Assembly: GCA_964396185.1 (NCBI GenBank)
Contig: CAYNEI010000025.1
Coordinates: 1-32,544, forward strand
Source: CAYNEI01 sp964396185
Lineage (GTDB): Archaea > Thermoplasmatota > SW-10-69-26
DNA: 32,544 nucleotides
Direction of reading: 5' to 3'
Shown: piece by piece, positions 14,950 through 22,758 of the stretch
Position numbering within the stretch: the first letter of the stretch is position 1
Layout of the letters: each line of letters opens with the position of its first letter
Position numbers and translations under genes: made by a program
Notes under the pieces: model-generated
Told to the model about the DNA's origin: nothing
The model's database searches: none
What the model saw: the letters and a program-made list of their open reading frames with translations, nothing else

Positions 14950-16038
14950 TTACGTGAGCTCGATGACCTCGTCACTGACCTGCCAACCGCCGACCCACGC
15001 CTCGGTGTCGAGGCCCGCGCCTACGACGCGGAAGCTCCACTCGCCCGGCACGGCGTCGTACCAGGCGTTGCTCACGGCCACAGCCCCGTTGAGCCCTGTG
15101 CTCATACTCTGGGCCTGGTACTCCGTTCCCTCGGGGTCTGTGAGGGTCACCTGGCTCATGCCCGCGGTCGAGCCGGCGAGCTGGATGACGAAGATCGCAT
15201 CAGCCGTTTCAGCGACCTCGAAGGTGTCGACCGGGTTCGGGGAGGCCTCCGGGAGCTCGTCGGCCTCGGGCTCCACGTCGATCTCGTGGTAGATGTCCGC
15301 GACCTGCTCGCCCGTGGCGTGGTAGAGCTCGCCTGTGTAGTTCGCGCCCCACGCCTGGGTATGGTAGCTCCAGTCCACCTCGCCGGCGCGGGAGTCGCTC
15401 TCCTCCGGCAGCACGTGGTTCATGAGCTGGCTGAAGAACCCGATGGCTGGCACGTAGTCGTACATGAAGAAGACGCTCCCGTTGACCGTGGCCTGGATCG
15501 CGTAGCCGGGCAGGGGGCCCTGGGCGGTCTCGATGGCCGGATCGAAAGTGGCGGTGTGCTCGACCGTCCAGGCGGGCCCGTCGGGCGCGAACGTGCTCGT
15601 CCAGGTCTTGCCGTCGGTGAGCGGGAAGTCGTAGAAGATGAGCCCTCCGCTGACCTCGTCGCTCAGGGTCTGCTTGTCCATGGGGCCGAGCACGTACCAG
15701 TCGAAGATGGCATCGAACCGGGCCGGCTCCTGAGCATCCGGCGCGATGCGCCAGGCTTGACCGGTGTCCTCGGTGACAGCCAGGGTCCAGTCGACGGACA
15801 TGTCCGTTGCCTCGTGGTGCCACGTCCACCAGTCGCCAACCTCCCAGCTCGGGGCATGGACACCCTGTGCGACGAGGGCGGGGTCCGTGTTGGTCTCGGT
15901 GCCCGCTTGGCCCTCCGTCGAGCCAGTGGAGAGGCTCGCATCGGAAGCCTCCATGTCGCCCTCGTCGCTCCCGAGGCAACCGGCCAGTCCCGTGGCCAGG
16001 AGCAGGGCAGCGGCGAGGATCGCGTTCGCTCGGTGCAT
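14950..16038 (-). CDS. Secreted lipoprotein of unknown function
   Basis: This 362-residue lipoprotein has a clear signal peptide and lipobox (LAGC, Cys21) and a 35-residue acidic Ser/Thr/Gly-rich linker. The middle part (about 60-260) has many Trp and Tyr residues, starting with WEVGDWWTWHHEA, and looks like a beta-rich fold with no family I can name. The last 90 residues (DTFEVAETADAIFVIQ to VGGWQVSDE) look like a separate beta-sandwich domain, similar in style to C-terminal domains on secreted proteases. No catalytic motif is visible. The minus-strand box ACCTTCTAGGAACCC (16049-16064) lies about 18 bp from the ATG at its centre and may be its promoter. It is convergent with the LemA pair, only 9 bp from the end of the previous gene. 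Confidence 0.75.
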   Translation of the reverse strand: MHRANAILAAALLLATGLAGCLGSDEGDMEASDASLSTGSTEGQAGTETNTDPALVAQGVHAPSWEVGDWWTWHHEATDMSVDWTLAVTEDTGQAWRIAPDAQEPARFDAIFDWYVLGPMDKQTLSDEVSGGLIFYDFPLTDGKTWTSTFAPDGPAWTVEHTATFDPAIETAQGPLPGYAIQATVNGSVFFMYDYVPAIGFFSQLMNHVLPEESDSRAGEVDWSYHTQAWGANYTGELYHATGEQVADIYHEIDVEPEADELPEASPNPVDTFEVAETADAIFVIQLAGSTAGMSQVTLTDPEGTEYQAQSMSTGLNGAVAVSNAWYDAVPGEWSFRVVGAGLDTEAWVGGWQVSDEVIELT

Positions 16039-16101
16039 GCCTCGTTGTCACATGGGTTCCTAGAAGGTGTTGTGGCGCGGTTGTTGAAATGTCGCTCTGG
16101 C

Positions 16102-16129
16102 GTAGAAGCGCGCCTTCGGCGCGCGAGCC
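16102..16129. terminator. GC-rich hairpin downstream of the Taw1 gene
   Basis: A perfect 7-bp stem with a three-base loop (GCGCGCC-TTC-GGCGCGC, 16108-16124) is framed by GTAG (16102-16105) and CTAC (16129 region). It lies about 25-50 bp past the Taw1 stop codon on the minus strand. No U-tract follows, so it could be a 3'-end stabiliser or terminator-like structure rather than a classical terminator. Confidence 0.35.
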
Positions 16130-16153
16130 CTACTTGTGACGGATATCGGGGGT

Positions 16154-17227
16154 TCAGTGCTGGCATCCGCACGAGCCGTTGGATGCCATGGCCAGTGGCA
16201 CATCGTCTTCTCGGCCGCTTGCGGCTGAGCCCTCGACCCCAGCGGAGGCCCGGAACGCGATGGGGTCGACCTCATCCCAGCTCTTGTGCTCAAGAGCCCG
16301 CTCCACGCCGGGCTTGACGAGCAGGCAGACGCGCGAGTCTGCTCGCTCGGACTCGACGGTGTAGTCGGTGAGCGCTGCGATGCCGTCGGCCTGTTGGCGC
16401 ACCTCGTCGTGGGTGGGCATGTTCTCCTCGCGCATCCGCTCGCGCGAGTAGCCGACGTAGACGTAGCCCTTGGTCTCGATGAAATCAGGGTCGGCGCGCT
16501 GGATGAGGGCTGCGTACTCGTCGTAGTGGCCCATGTTCCAGCCCTTGACGCACGTGATGCGCGCGACGGTGCGGCAGTCGAGCCCCGCCATGATGTCCAG
16601 GCTCTGCTCGAGCTTCTCCCACGCACCCCCGGTGACCGGGACGCAGAGCTTGTTGAAGATCTCCTTGTTCGGTGCATCACAGGAGATGTAGAGCTGGGTG
16701 GGTAGCGCGTCCTTGGCGGCCAGGGTCTCGAGCGCTTTCGGGAAGCTGCCGTTGGTGACGACCATGGTTGTCATGTCGTGGGCATGGCAGAGCTGGATGA
16801 ACTCGGCCAGGTACGGGTAGACCGTGGGCTCGCCGTTCAGGCTGATGGCCACGTGGGTCGGGCGCTGGCTTTGCACCCACTTCTCCATGTCGGTCAAGTC
16901 GTGGCCTTTGTAGCCGCTGAGCAGGCGTTGCTGCTCGGTGACCGCGTCCTGGAAGAGCTCCTCGGGGTCGTCCCACGTCCGGCCTGTGGCACTGGTGTCG
17001 AAGTCCTGGCTGCGCCAGCAGTAGAGGCAGCGGAAGTTGCAGTAGTCCACCACGGGGGTCATCTGCATGCACTGGTGGGACTCCACGCCGTAGAAGGTGC
17101 CCTTGTAGCAGCAGCGGCCCTCTTGCTTGAGGTCCTCCTTGGACCAGTGGCAGAGCTTGACGCCGCCGTGCTCGCCGGCGAACCCGTAGCCCTGCTTCTC
17201 GAGCAAGCCGCGCAGCTCAGAACGCAT
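16154..17227 (-). CDS. taw1: tRNA 4-demethylwyosine synthase (radical SAM)
   Basis: The 357-residue protein belongs to the TYW1/Taw1 family, which uses pyruvate and radical SAM chemistry to turn N1-methylguanosine at position 37 of tRNA-Phe into 4-demethylwyosine. The radical SAM cluster is Cys63-x3-Cys67-x2-Cys70 (YCNFRCLYCWR). The second 4Fe-4S cluster is ligated by Cys26, Cys39 or Cys40, and Cys53 (CHW, GRCCYKGTFYG, HQCMQMTP). This spacing closely matches the methanogen enzyme. SLNGEPTVYP and ISCDAP are further family motifs. The archaeal form lacks the flavodoxin domain of eukaryotic TYW1, as here. The tail ends in CGCQH, which is unusual. ATG 17227 was chosen because an ACGCTTAAAT box lies 27 bp upstream. 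No other wyosine genes are adjacent. Confidence 0.93.
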   Translation of the reverse strand: MRSELRGLLEKQGYGFAGEHGGVKLCHWSKEDLKQEGRCCYKGTFYGVESHQCMQMTPVVDYCNFRCLYCWRSQDFDTSATGRTWDDPEELFQDAVTEQQRLLSGYKGHDLTDMEKWVQSQRPTHVAISLNGEPTVYPYLAEFIQLCHAHDMTTMVVTNGSFPKALETLAAKDALPTQLYISCDAPNKEIFNKLCVPVTGGAWEKLEQSLDIMAGLDCRTVARITCVKGWNMGHYDEYAALIQRADPDFIETKGYVYVGYSRERMREENMPTHDEVRQQADGIAALTDYTVESERADSRVCLLVKPGVERALEHKSWDEVDPIAFRASAGVEGSAASGREDDVPLAMASNGSCGCQH

Positions 17228-17247
17228 GGGCCAGGCACTCCGGCAGC

Positions 17248-17262
17248 GCGATTTAAGCGTTG
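17248..17262 (-). promoter_or_regulatory. Candidate promoter of taw1
   Basis: On the minus strand this reads CCAACGCTTAAATCG, with TTAA 25-29 bp before the ATG. It shares ACGCTTAA with the box of the first gene in the window. Confidence 0.5.
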
Positions 17263-17304
17263 GCCTCCCAGCCCACCCGGGATCTTCCCAGGAAGGGACG
17301 ACGG

Positions 17305-17338
17305 GTTCACCACGAGGGAACAACGGACACAACGGACA
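17305..17338. repeat. Partial repeat element E
   Basis: GTTCACCACGAGGGAA is followed by two exact tandem copies of CAACGGACA (17321-17329 and 17330-17338). The unit style is that of the left arms of elements A-D and F, but I see no matching right arm, so this may be a decayed or half element. Confidence 0.5.
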
Positions 17339-17430
17339 GATTGAAAACACCCCTGAATCCCAATGCTTCGTTAGGAAACAATAAGGGTAGTTGAAGGGGG
17401 GATAACCGGAAGTACAGATAGTTCGAAGAT

Positions 17431-17440
17431 GATTATATAG
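17431..17440 (+). promoter_or_regulatory. Strong TATA-like box before the orphan gene
   Basis: GATTATATAG is the best TATA sequence in the window and lies in a locally AT-richer stretch (about 17340-17445). With normal spacing, transcription would start near 17460, downstream of the GTG at 17447, which raises the possibility that the true start of the orphan gene is the GTG at 17495. Confidence 0.5.
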
Positions 17441-17446
17441 GTCGCG

Positions 17447-17863
17447 GTGTCCTCAGGGATTTCAACAGCCGTCGACCCGTCGGCGGCCTCAGAGGTGTGG
17501 ACCCTGGCAAGAAAAGACCCGTTCGCGTGCGAGTTCTCATCCATGGCCAAGAAACTCGGCTACTACGGCTCCGTCCTTAAGGAGGCGGGAGGTCAAGGTT
17601 GGCCTGTGGAGGATCTCATCCCTAAGGTTGAGTCCCTCCAGGAGGAGGCTGAACGGCTCTGGGCCGTGGCCTCAGGGAAGAAGATCTATCGCATCGTCCG
17701 CGATTACCAGCGGATCGTCGCAGACGATGAGGTGTCCGCTAGCCACGAGGCGGACACGCTCGGTGGTTGCTTCGCGCAGGAGAAAGTCGAGCTGGCTGAG
17801 GATCCTTCGGAGGGGCTGAGTGGTCGGCGGGTTATGGGGCCCACCGAGCCGACGGAGGCCTAA
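17447..17863 (+). CDS. Orphan small protein of unknown function
   Basis: I do not recognise this protein of up to 138 residues. It has no signal peptide or membrane helix. The core (about 19-95: LARKDPFACEF, MAKKLGYYGSVLKEAGGQGW, LIPKVESLQEEAERLWAVASGKK, YRIVRDYQRI) looks like an alpha-helical soluble domain, and the last 40 residues are acidic and low in structure. Codons use more T and A at third positions than neighbouring genes, and it sits alone between an AT-richer promoter and a complex palindromic element, so acquisition by transfer is possible. GTG 17495 (residue 17, starting V-WTLARKDP) is an alternative start that fits the TATA position better. Confidence 0.6.
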   Translation: MSSGISTAVDPSAASEVWTLARKDPFACEFSSMAKKLGYYGSVLKEAGGQGWPVEDLIPKVESLQEEAERLWAVASGKKIYRIVRDYQRIVADDEVSASHEADTLGGCFAQEKVELAEDPSEGLSGRRVMGPTEPTEA

Positions 17864-17910
17864 CCGAAGCCCATAGGGCTCGAGTGCTGACCCGGCGCTC
17901 TCACCGCAGA

Positions 17911-18175
17911 GTGAGTTCGAACACGACGACCACGACGGGCCACGGCGGAACCATTGAGTTCACCGTCGTGCGACGTCGTCGTGCTCGTTGTGCACGTCGT
18001 GTTCCCCGCTTGCTTCGATCCCCCGGCCAGCGCTCGGACAGCGAGGACGCGAGGAACGGAGCGGGCCAGCCGCCAACCCCCAGCCGATCCCGCCCCTTGC
18101 TGGCCGTCCTCATCGCGACCCTTCGTCTCCGTCGGTGCCCTTCGCGCCTGTTGTGTCGTCGTGGTGACCGTTCGA
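17911..18175. repeat. Compound palindromic element F
   Basis: This 318-bp gap (17864-18181) between convergent genes is almost filled by repeat arms. GAACACGACG (17919-17928) pairs perfectly with CGTCGTGTTC (17995-18004), and inner units (CCACGACGG, CCACGGCGG against CCGTCGTGCG, CGTCGTCGTGCTCG) extend the hairpin. A further right arm at 18119-18175 (CCCTTCGTCTCCGTCGG, CCTTCGCGCC, GTCGTCGTGGTGACCGTTCGATC) also pairs in style with the left arm, giving a three-armed structure. No gene was found in the interval. Confidence 0.7.
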
Positions 18176-18181
18176 TCAAGC

Positions 18182-20602
18182 TCAGCCGGGCCGCCCGATC
18201 TCACAGCGCCCTTGGCCTCCGATGGTCCCATCCGGCATGGTCACCGTGCAGCGGCCGTTCCCGGTGGACAAGTTCGTGAACGTCGAGGTGGCCTCACACT
18301 CGCTCCACGGGGCCCCAGGCCCTCCAGGGACGGTGCACGTGGCCACGGCCGTGTTGCACTCGACGGTCGCGCTGGAGCCGGGAGGTCCGAACCACTCGAC
18401 GTGGTACGTGATGAAGTCGTCGGTGCACCGGACCATGACCTGCTCGATGTCCCCGCCGATGTTCTTGCACGTGGCGGTCTCGCGACACTGGGCCTCGGTG
18501 CCCGGCTCGATCAACTCGACGCGCTCGCCGAACGCGATCCGGCTCGGGGTCGGGTGAGCGTCGCTGTACACCGTCCAGGATCCCAGTGCCGGGGCTGCCA
18601 TGTGGGCGGGGATGAGCTCGACGGTGACCTGGACCCGATCGCCCTGTTCGAAGGTCACGGGCTCGTCGAGCAGCCGGACCCCCTCCCTGAGGGCTGGGAG
18701 CAGTGGCGGGACGAGGTTGAAAATCCCGTCGATGTCCTCGAAGACCGTCTCGGTCCCGCTGCCATCTGCGAGCACGCGCTCGGCGGTCATGCGGATCCCG
18801 ACGACGCCCACGGTCAGGCCGAGCTCGGCCTGGGTGCCCGCCCAGAGATCGATCTCCCCCGCGCTCGCGGTGAATGCCTCGGCCAGCGGTTGGGAGGTGT
18901 GCACGATGGGCTCGGAGATCCTGGCGGTCCGGACAAGGGGTGCGCCTCGTTCCCGAGGCTCGGTGGAGAGGCCATCCTCGCCGTCGAAGTAGAAGACCGG
19001 CCCCGTGAGCTCCAGGGACGGCCCCTGGCCCGTGAACCCTTCCGGGATGGGCTCGAGGTCCGGTGCGTCATCGGGGTCCGGGATGCCTGGGAAATCGATG
19101 GCCAGGTGGAGGGCGTCCACGGCGTCCACGAGCCCGTGGCCGGCAGCGAAGTTGGCTGTGCTCCACGGGTTGCTCGGGTCGGCTCGCACGTAGTCGATGC
19201 ACCGATCGTGACCCGTGAGCTTGTGGGCGGTGACCTCGAGGATGTGCTCGACCTCGGCTGGCTCGAGGGTGGGGTTGGCCTCGAGCAGGAGGGCGACGAC
19301 GCCGGCGGCATGCGCCGTCGAGGCTGAGGTTCCGGTCACCTGCACGTAGCTCCTCCGGGAGTCCTGGGCCGGGTTGTCGGGCACGGGCACGCGGGACTCC
19401 GGGTGGGGCGTGATGGCGTTGGGGCTCCAGACGTCGTCGCCGGGTGCCGCTATGTCAGGCCAGGTCCCTGGCTCGGCCGCATCGCCGCGGCCAGAGGTGC
19501 TCTTGATGCAGTCCTCTCGGCCGCCAACCTCTTCGTCGTCGTGGTTGGCCACTGTGATCACACCGGGGGTCTGGATCGTGGCCTCCTCGAAGATTCGCTG
19601 GCTCAGGCCATCGCCTCCATCGTCTCCCGCGGCGAAGACGACCACGTAGCCGGCCTCGGCCAGCATGGAGGCGAGCTGGAGGTGCGTTCGCGCTGGGTCG
19701 AGGTCGTCGCAGAGCCCGTCCTGGCAGCCCCACCCGTTGAGGACCACGCGGATCGGCGGGCTCTGCTCCTGGCCGTGCTGGAGGATCCAGTCGAAGGCGA
19801 TGGCGGGCTGGACCGCGGCTGCATCGCCGCCGAAGAAGATCTCTGGGTTCCACGTCGCGAACGTGGACAGGCTGGCGCCCGGGGCAGCGCCGGTGTAAAG
19901 CCCGTCCGAGGCGGCGCCCGTGCCGGCTGCGATGCCGGCCATGTGGGTCCCGTGGGGGTCCCCTTGGGAGGTGAACGAGCCGCCGGGAACGACGCCAGCC
20001 GGCGTGACGACGTAGTTGCCGGCTTGCTTGCCGGGTGCCTGGAAGTCTGGGTGGAGGCCGTCCAGGCCCGAGTCCACCACGGCGATGCCCACGCCCTGGC
20101 CCGTGATCGTGGAGCCGTCCGGGAGCGTGGGTCGCTCATCGGTCTCATCGATGACAAGCGGGGATGGCTCGAAGTCAGGATCGAGGACCTCTTCCACGCG
20201 CGTGGCGATCCTGGCGGAGTCGAGCCGGAGCTCCAACGGCGTCCACGCGTCCTCGATCTGCGCGACGTTGTCGAGGACGCTGAGGGTGCGGACGCCTGCG
20301 GCGTCCGCTAGGACGTAGGCTGCCGGGATGCTCTCGAAGATGTAGGAGGGTTGGATGCCTGGGATGTCGGCGAGGTCTGTGGGGACGGTGTCCTCGAAGT
20401 GGACAATGACACCGTGCGGACCCTCCTCGAGCTTGTCGAGCAGGCCCGGCTCAAGCACTCCGCTATCCGCACGTTCGACCGGCGCGGCCGGCGAAAGCGG
20501 ATCGGCCGGGGCGGATCCTTGACCATCTCCAAGCACGACCCCAGGGGCCAAGGGGATGGTCAGCAGAGCAACGAGGATCGGTATGAACTTCCTCCCAATC
20601 AT
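18182..20602 (-). CDS. Secreted subtilisin-like serine protease with Cys-rich C-terminus
   Basis: The 806-residue precursor has a Sec signal peptide (residues 1-25), a probable inhibitor-type propeptide (about 57-120) and an S8 catalytic domain. The triad is Asp177 (AVVDSGLDGLHPDF), His217 (GDPHGTHMAG) and Ser426 (GTSASTAHAAG); Asn289 (VVLNGWGC) would be the oxyanion residue. The Ser motif has Ser-Thr-Ala in place of the usual Met-Ala-x-Pro, but keeps the nucleophile. After about residue 540 follows a region of beta character with no family I can name, and the last 100 residues carry eight cysteines, enough for four disulfides. It probably degrades extracellular protein for nutrition. It converges on the orphan gene across element F. 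Confidence 0.9.
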   Translation of the reverse strand: MIGRKFIPILVALLTIPLAPGVVLGDGQGSAPADPLSPAAPVERADSGVLEPGLLDKLEEGPHGVIVHFEDTVPTDLADIPGIQPSYIFESIPAAYVLADAAGVRTLSVLDNVAQIEDAWTPLELRLDSARIATRVEEVLDPDFEPSPLVIDETDERPTLPDGSTITGQGVGIAVVDSGLDGLHPDFQAPGKQAGNYVVTPAGVVPGGSFTSQGDPHGTHMAGIAAGTGAASDGLYTGAAPGASLSTFATWNPEIFFGGDAAAVQPAIAFDWILQHGQEQSPPIRVVLNGWGCQDGLCDDLDPARTHLQLASMLAEAGYVVVFAAGDDGGDGLSQRIFEEATIQTPGVITVANHDDEEVGGREDCIKSTSGRGDAAEPGTWPDIAAPGDDVWSPNAITPHPESRVPVPDNPAQDSRRSYVQVTGTSASTAHAAGVVALLLEANPTLEPAEVEHILEVTAHKLTGHDRCIDYVRADPSNPWSTANFAAGHGLVDAVDALHLAIDFPGIPDPDDAPDLEPIPEGFTGQGPSLELTGPVFYFDGEDGLSTEPRERGAPLVRTARISEPIVHTSQPLAEAFTASAGEIDLWAGTQAELGLTVGVVGIRMTAERVLADGSGTETVFEDIDGIFNLVPPLLPALREGVRLLDEPVTFEQGDRVQVTVELIPAHMAAPALGSWTVYSDAHPTPSRIAFGERVELIEPGTEAQCRETATCKNIGGDIEQVMVRCTDDFITYHVEWFGPPGSSATVECNTAVATCTVPGGPGAPWSECEATSTFTNLSTGNGRCTVTMPDGTIGGQGRCEIGRPG

Positions 20603-20747
20603 GAGTAAGCCTCATAGCGCTGATGCGATCGAGCCTACTTGGCTCTTCCGACGGTGAGAGGCGCAGCCTTGGGGGTGAGTCCCTCGGGTGAGACGCTGGC
20701 GCAACCCTCATCAACCCAAGCCCCCGGTAGGTATGGTTGGTGGAACG

Positions 20748-21194
20748 ATGCCTGACCGCAGTGATGCCCCGTCCAAGAAGGAGCTCATCGAGGCGCTGAA
20801 CGATGCCTTGCGCTACGAGTACGAGGCCGTGATCACGTACAACACGTTCGCCAGCGTGGTCTCGGGCCCCTACCGAGGCGAGCTCCGAGAGTTCTTCCTC
20901 GAAGAGATCAACGACGAACTGGGGCATGCGAAGTTCCTGGCCGACAAGGTCAGCGCGCTGGGCGGGGACCCCGCCACCACGGCGGCAGATGTGCCCCATG
21001 CCACCGAGCCTCAGCAGATGCTCGAGAAGGTCCTCAAAGCCGAGACCGAGGCCGTTGAGCGCTACGCGGGGCTCATGGAGATGGCCGAGGCGTTCGGGGA
21101 TCTGGGCTTGGCCAACGACATCCACGAGATGATCAGCGACGAGACCAGCCACAAGGAGGAGACCGAGAAACTTCTCAACGGTCGTTGGGCGTAA
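20748..21194 (+). CDS. Ferritin-like di-iron protein
   Basis: The 148-residue protein is a four-helix bundle of the ferritin-like superfamily. Metal-ligand candidates appear in the expected order: Glu in RYEYEAVITY, E-x-x-H in NDELGHAKF, Glu in AETEAVERY and E-x-x-H in SDETSHKEE. The arrangement is nearer to bacterioferritin/rubrerythrin-type domains than to Dps; there is no rubredoxin domain. It may store iron or detoxify peroxide. ATG 20748 (preceded by GGTGGAACG) was preferred over an in-frame ATG at 20733. It is divergent from the protease gene. Confidence 0.85.
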   Translation: MPDRSDAPSKKELIEALNDALRYEYEAVITYNTFASVVSGPYRGELREFFLEEINDELGHAKFLADKVSALGGDPATTAADVPHATEPQQMLEKVLKAETEAVERYAGLMEMAEAFGDLGLANDIHEMISDETSHKEETEKLLNGRWA

Positions 21195-21242
21195 GTGGGC
21201 GCCAGGCAAGGCTGATGGCTAAGCTCAGCCATCCCTGGCCTC

Positions 21243-22139
21243 ATGCTGCGCCCCTGGCTCGCCTGTGCGCTCCTGCTCTGCTCCCTGGCCCCGGCAGGCT
21301 TTGCGACCAACACAGGCCCCGACACGACCACCGATACGACCAGCAGCCCCCACACGTTCTCGTGGGCCGCTGAGGACGACTTCAGCGGCGATCTGGCTTA
21401 CCGCATCACGTTCGACTGGGGCTCGTTCAATACATGCGAGCTCACTTTCCGCATGGGCGGCTCCGATATGGGCGAGCCCATGCGCTACTCCGTGCAGTCC
21501 AGCCAGGCCGAGCTTGGCGTGGTGAGCCGGTCCGACCGGGACAGTCAGATCGTGCTTGGACCCATCGAGCTCGTCGACGAAGGGAGCCGGGGTTTCTTCT
21601 GGGGCAGCCAGGTGACGGTGACCGGTGACTTCCACGGGCAGGAGACGTGGACCTTCGGCGGGCTCCAGCTCCTCGAGTTTCAGGGCGCCGACCAAGACGG
21701 GGAGTTGGTCAAGTTCCCGCCGGCCGCGGTGGACGCCACGTGCGAGGAGGCGTTCCAGGTCACCGAGACCCTGGGCAGCCACCAAGTCGTCGGGTTCACC
21801 CAGGACAGCATCGGGGGCATGGTCAACGTGGCCTCCAAGGCGCGCGCGAGCCACACGAGTCTACACGCGAGCGTCCAAGGAGCGTTCTCGAGCGAGGTGG
21901 TGGCCGTCCAGTACGTCGCCGGCGCACCTCAAGGCGGTCAAACCACCATGGCCGTGCTCGACCACCCTGGCGGGGTGGAGCACTGGTCCCACACGAGCCC
22001 CCAAGAGCGTCTGCTCTACGAGGGTGAGAGCGGGGCTTATCGCCTCTCGTTCACCAGGACGAGCCAGGGCGCCGCGCACAACCTGGCCGGCGTACTCGTC
22101 GGCCTCAACCCGGTCACGGGCCTCGAACAGCTTGCCTAG
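21243..22139 (+). CDS. Secreted protein of unknown function
   Basis: This 298-residue product has a Sec signal peptide (MLRPWLACALLLCSLAPAGFA) without lipobox at the cleavage site, followed by a Thr/Asp-rich linker (TNTGPDTTTDTTSS). The mature part is rich in beta-forming residues, glycine and aromatic amino acids and contains only a few cysteines. I do not recognise a family, and no catalytic motif or C-terminal sorting signal or membrane anchor is visible, so it may be released. It lies 48 bp after the ferritin-like gene and could be co-transcribed, although GGCTAAGCTCA (21216-21226) is a possible promoter of its own. Confidence 0.75.
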   Translation: MLRPWLACALLLCSLAPAGFATNTGPDTTTDTTSSPHTFSWAAEDDFSGDLAYRITFDWGSFNTCELTFRMGGSDMGEPMRYSVQSSQAELGVVSRSDRDSQIVLGPIELVDEGSRGFFWGSQVTVTGDFHGQETWTFGGLQLLEFQGADQDGELVKFPPAAVDATCEEAFQVTETLGSHQVVGFTQDSIGGMVNVASKARASHTSLHASVQGAFSSEVVAVQYVAGAPQGGQTTMAVLDHPGGVEHWSHTSPQERLLYEGESGAYRLSFTRTSQGAAHNLAGVLVGLNPVTGLEQLA

Positions 22140-22247
22140 GCTGTGATGGAGAGCCCGCCTAGGGCCTGTGAAACGACGGCCTGGAGTCTGCGGGTCCGTT
22201 CCGGAACCTCTTTGACCGTTCCACGGGATGGCCCGGCGGTCGAGGCC

Positions 22248-22697
22248 ATGTCTGAGCACGTGCTGGCAGGGATCGTTGGAGGGCTCGCCGGGACCGTCGC
22301 CATGACGATCCCCATGATGCTCATGATGCGCGACCAGCCCGGAGCCCCAGCCATCATGGCCAGCAGGCTCAACGGTCGACCCCCCGAGGAGAACACGATG
22401 ATCGGGATGGTCATCCACGTGGTCTACGGCATCCTGGTCGGCCTCCTGTTCACCGTGCTCCTGGTGGCCTTCACGGACCCCTTGGCCACCTACGGGACCC
22501 TGGAGCTCACCCTCTGGGGCTTGGGCTGGGGCGCGGTGCTCTGGCTTGGAAGCTTCTTCTGGATGTTCGTGCTCGGCATGGTCGAGCAGATGCGCGAGAT
22601 GGGGGGCGGCCAGCGCGCCATGATGATCAGCGGTACCTTCGTCTTCCACCTCATCTACGGCGGCGTGCTCGGCCTCGTGGCCGCGCTCATGCCGTGA
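22248..22697 (+). CDS. Four-helix integral membrane protein
   Basis: The 149-residue protein has four predicted transmembrane segments (about 5-27, 50-75, 83-108 and 124-147). The first helix begins with AGIVGGLAGTVAMTIPMM, a Gly-rich G-x-x-A/G-T-x-x-M-T style found in several small membrane protein families of unknown function. Many methionines and a few charged loops are notable. I can not assign a role. ATG 22248 was chosen over a longer in-frame reading from 22143 because the extra N-terminus is not membrane-like and CTCTTTGACCG (22208-22218) resembles the local promoter box. Confidence 0.7.
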   Translation: MSEHVLAGIVGGLAGTVAMTIPMMLMMRDQPGAPAIMASRLNGRPPEENTMIGMVIHVVYGILVGLLFTVLLVAFTDPLATYGTLELTLWGLGWGAVLWLGSFFWMFVLGMVEQMREMGGGQRAMMISGTFVFHLIYGGVLGLVAALMP

Positions 22698-22727
22698 TGG
22701 CGCCTAGCACGGGGCGGACCCACGCAG

Positions 22728-22740
22728 TGCTTTAGGCTAG
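22728..22740 (+). promoter_or_regulatory. Candidate promoter of the methyltransferase-like gene
   Basis: TGCTTTAGGCTAG is centred 25 bp upstream of the ATG at 22759; the short distance and absence of a Shine-Dalgarno site suggest a leaderless transcript. Confidence 0.4.
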
Positions 22741-22758
22741 CCACCCTAGCAAGCCTCG

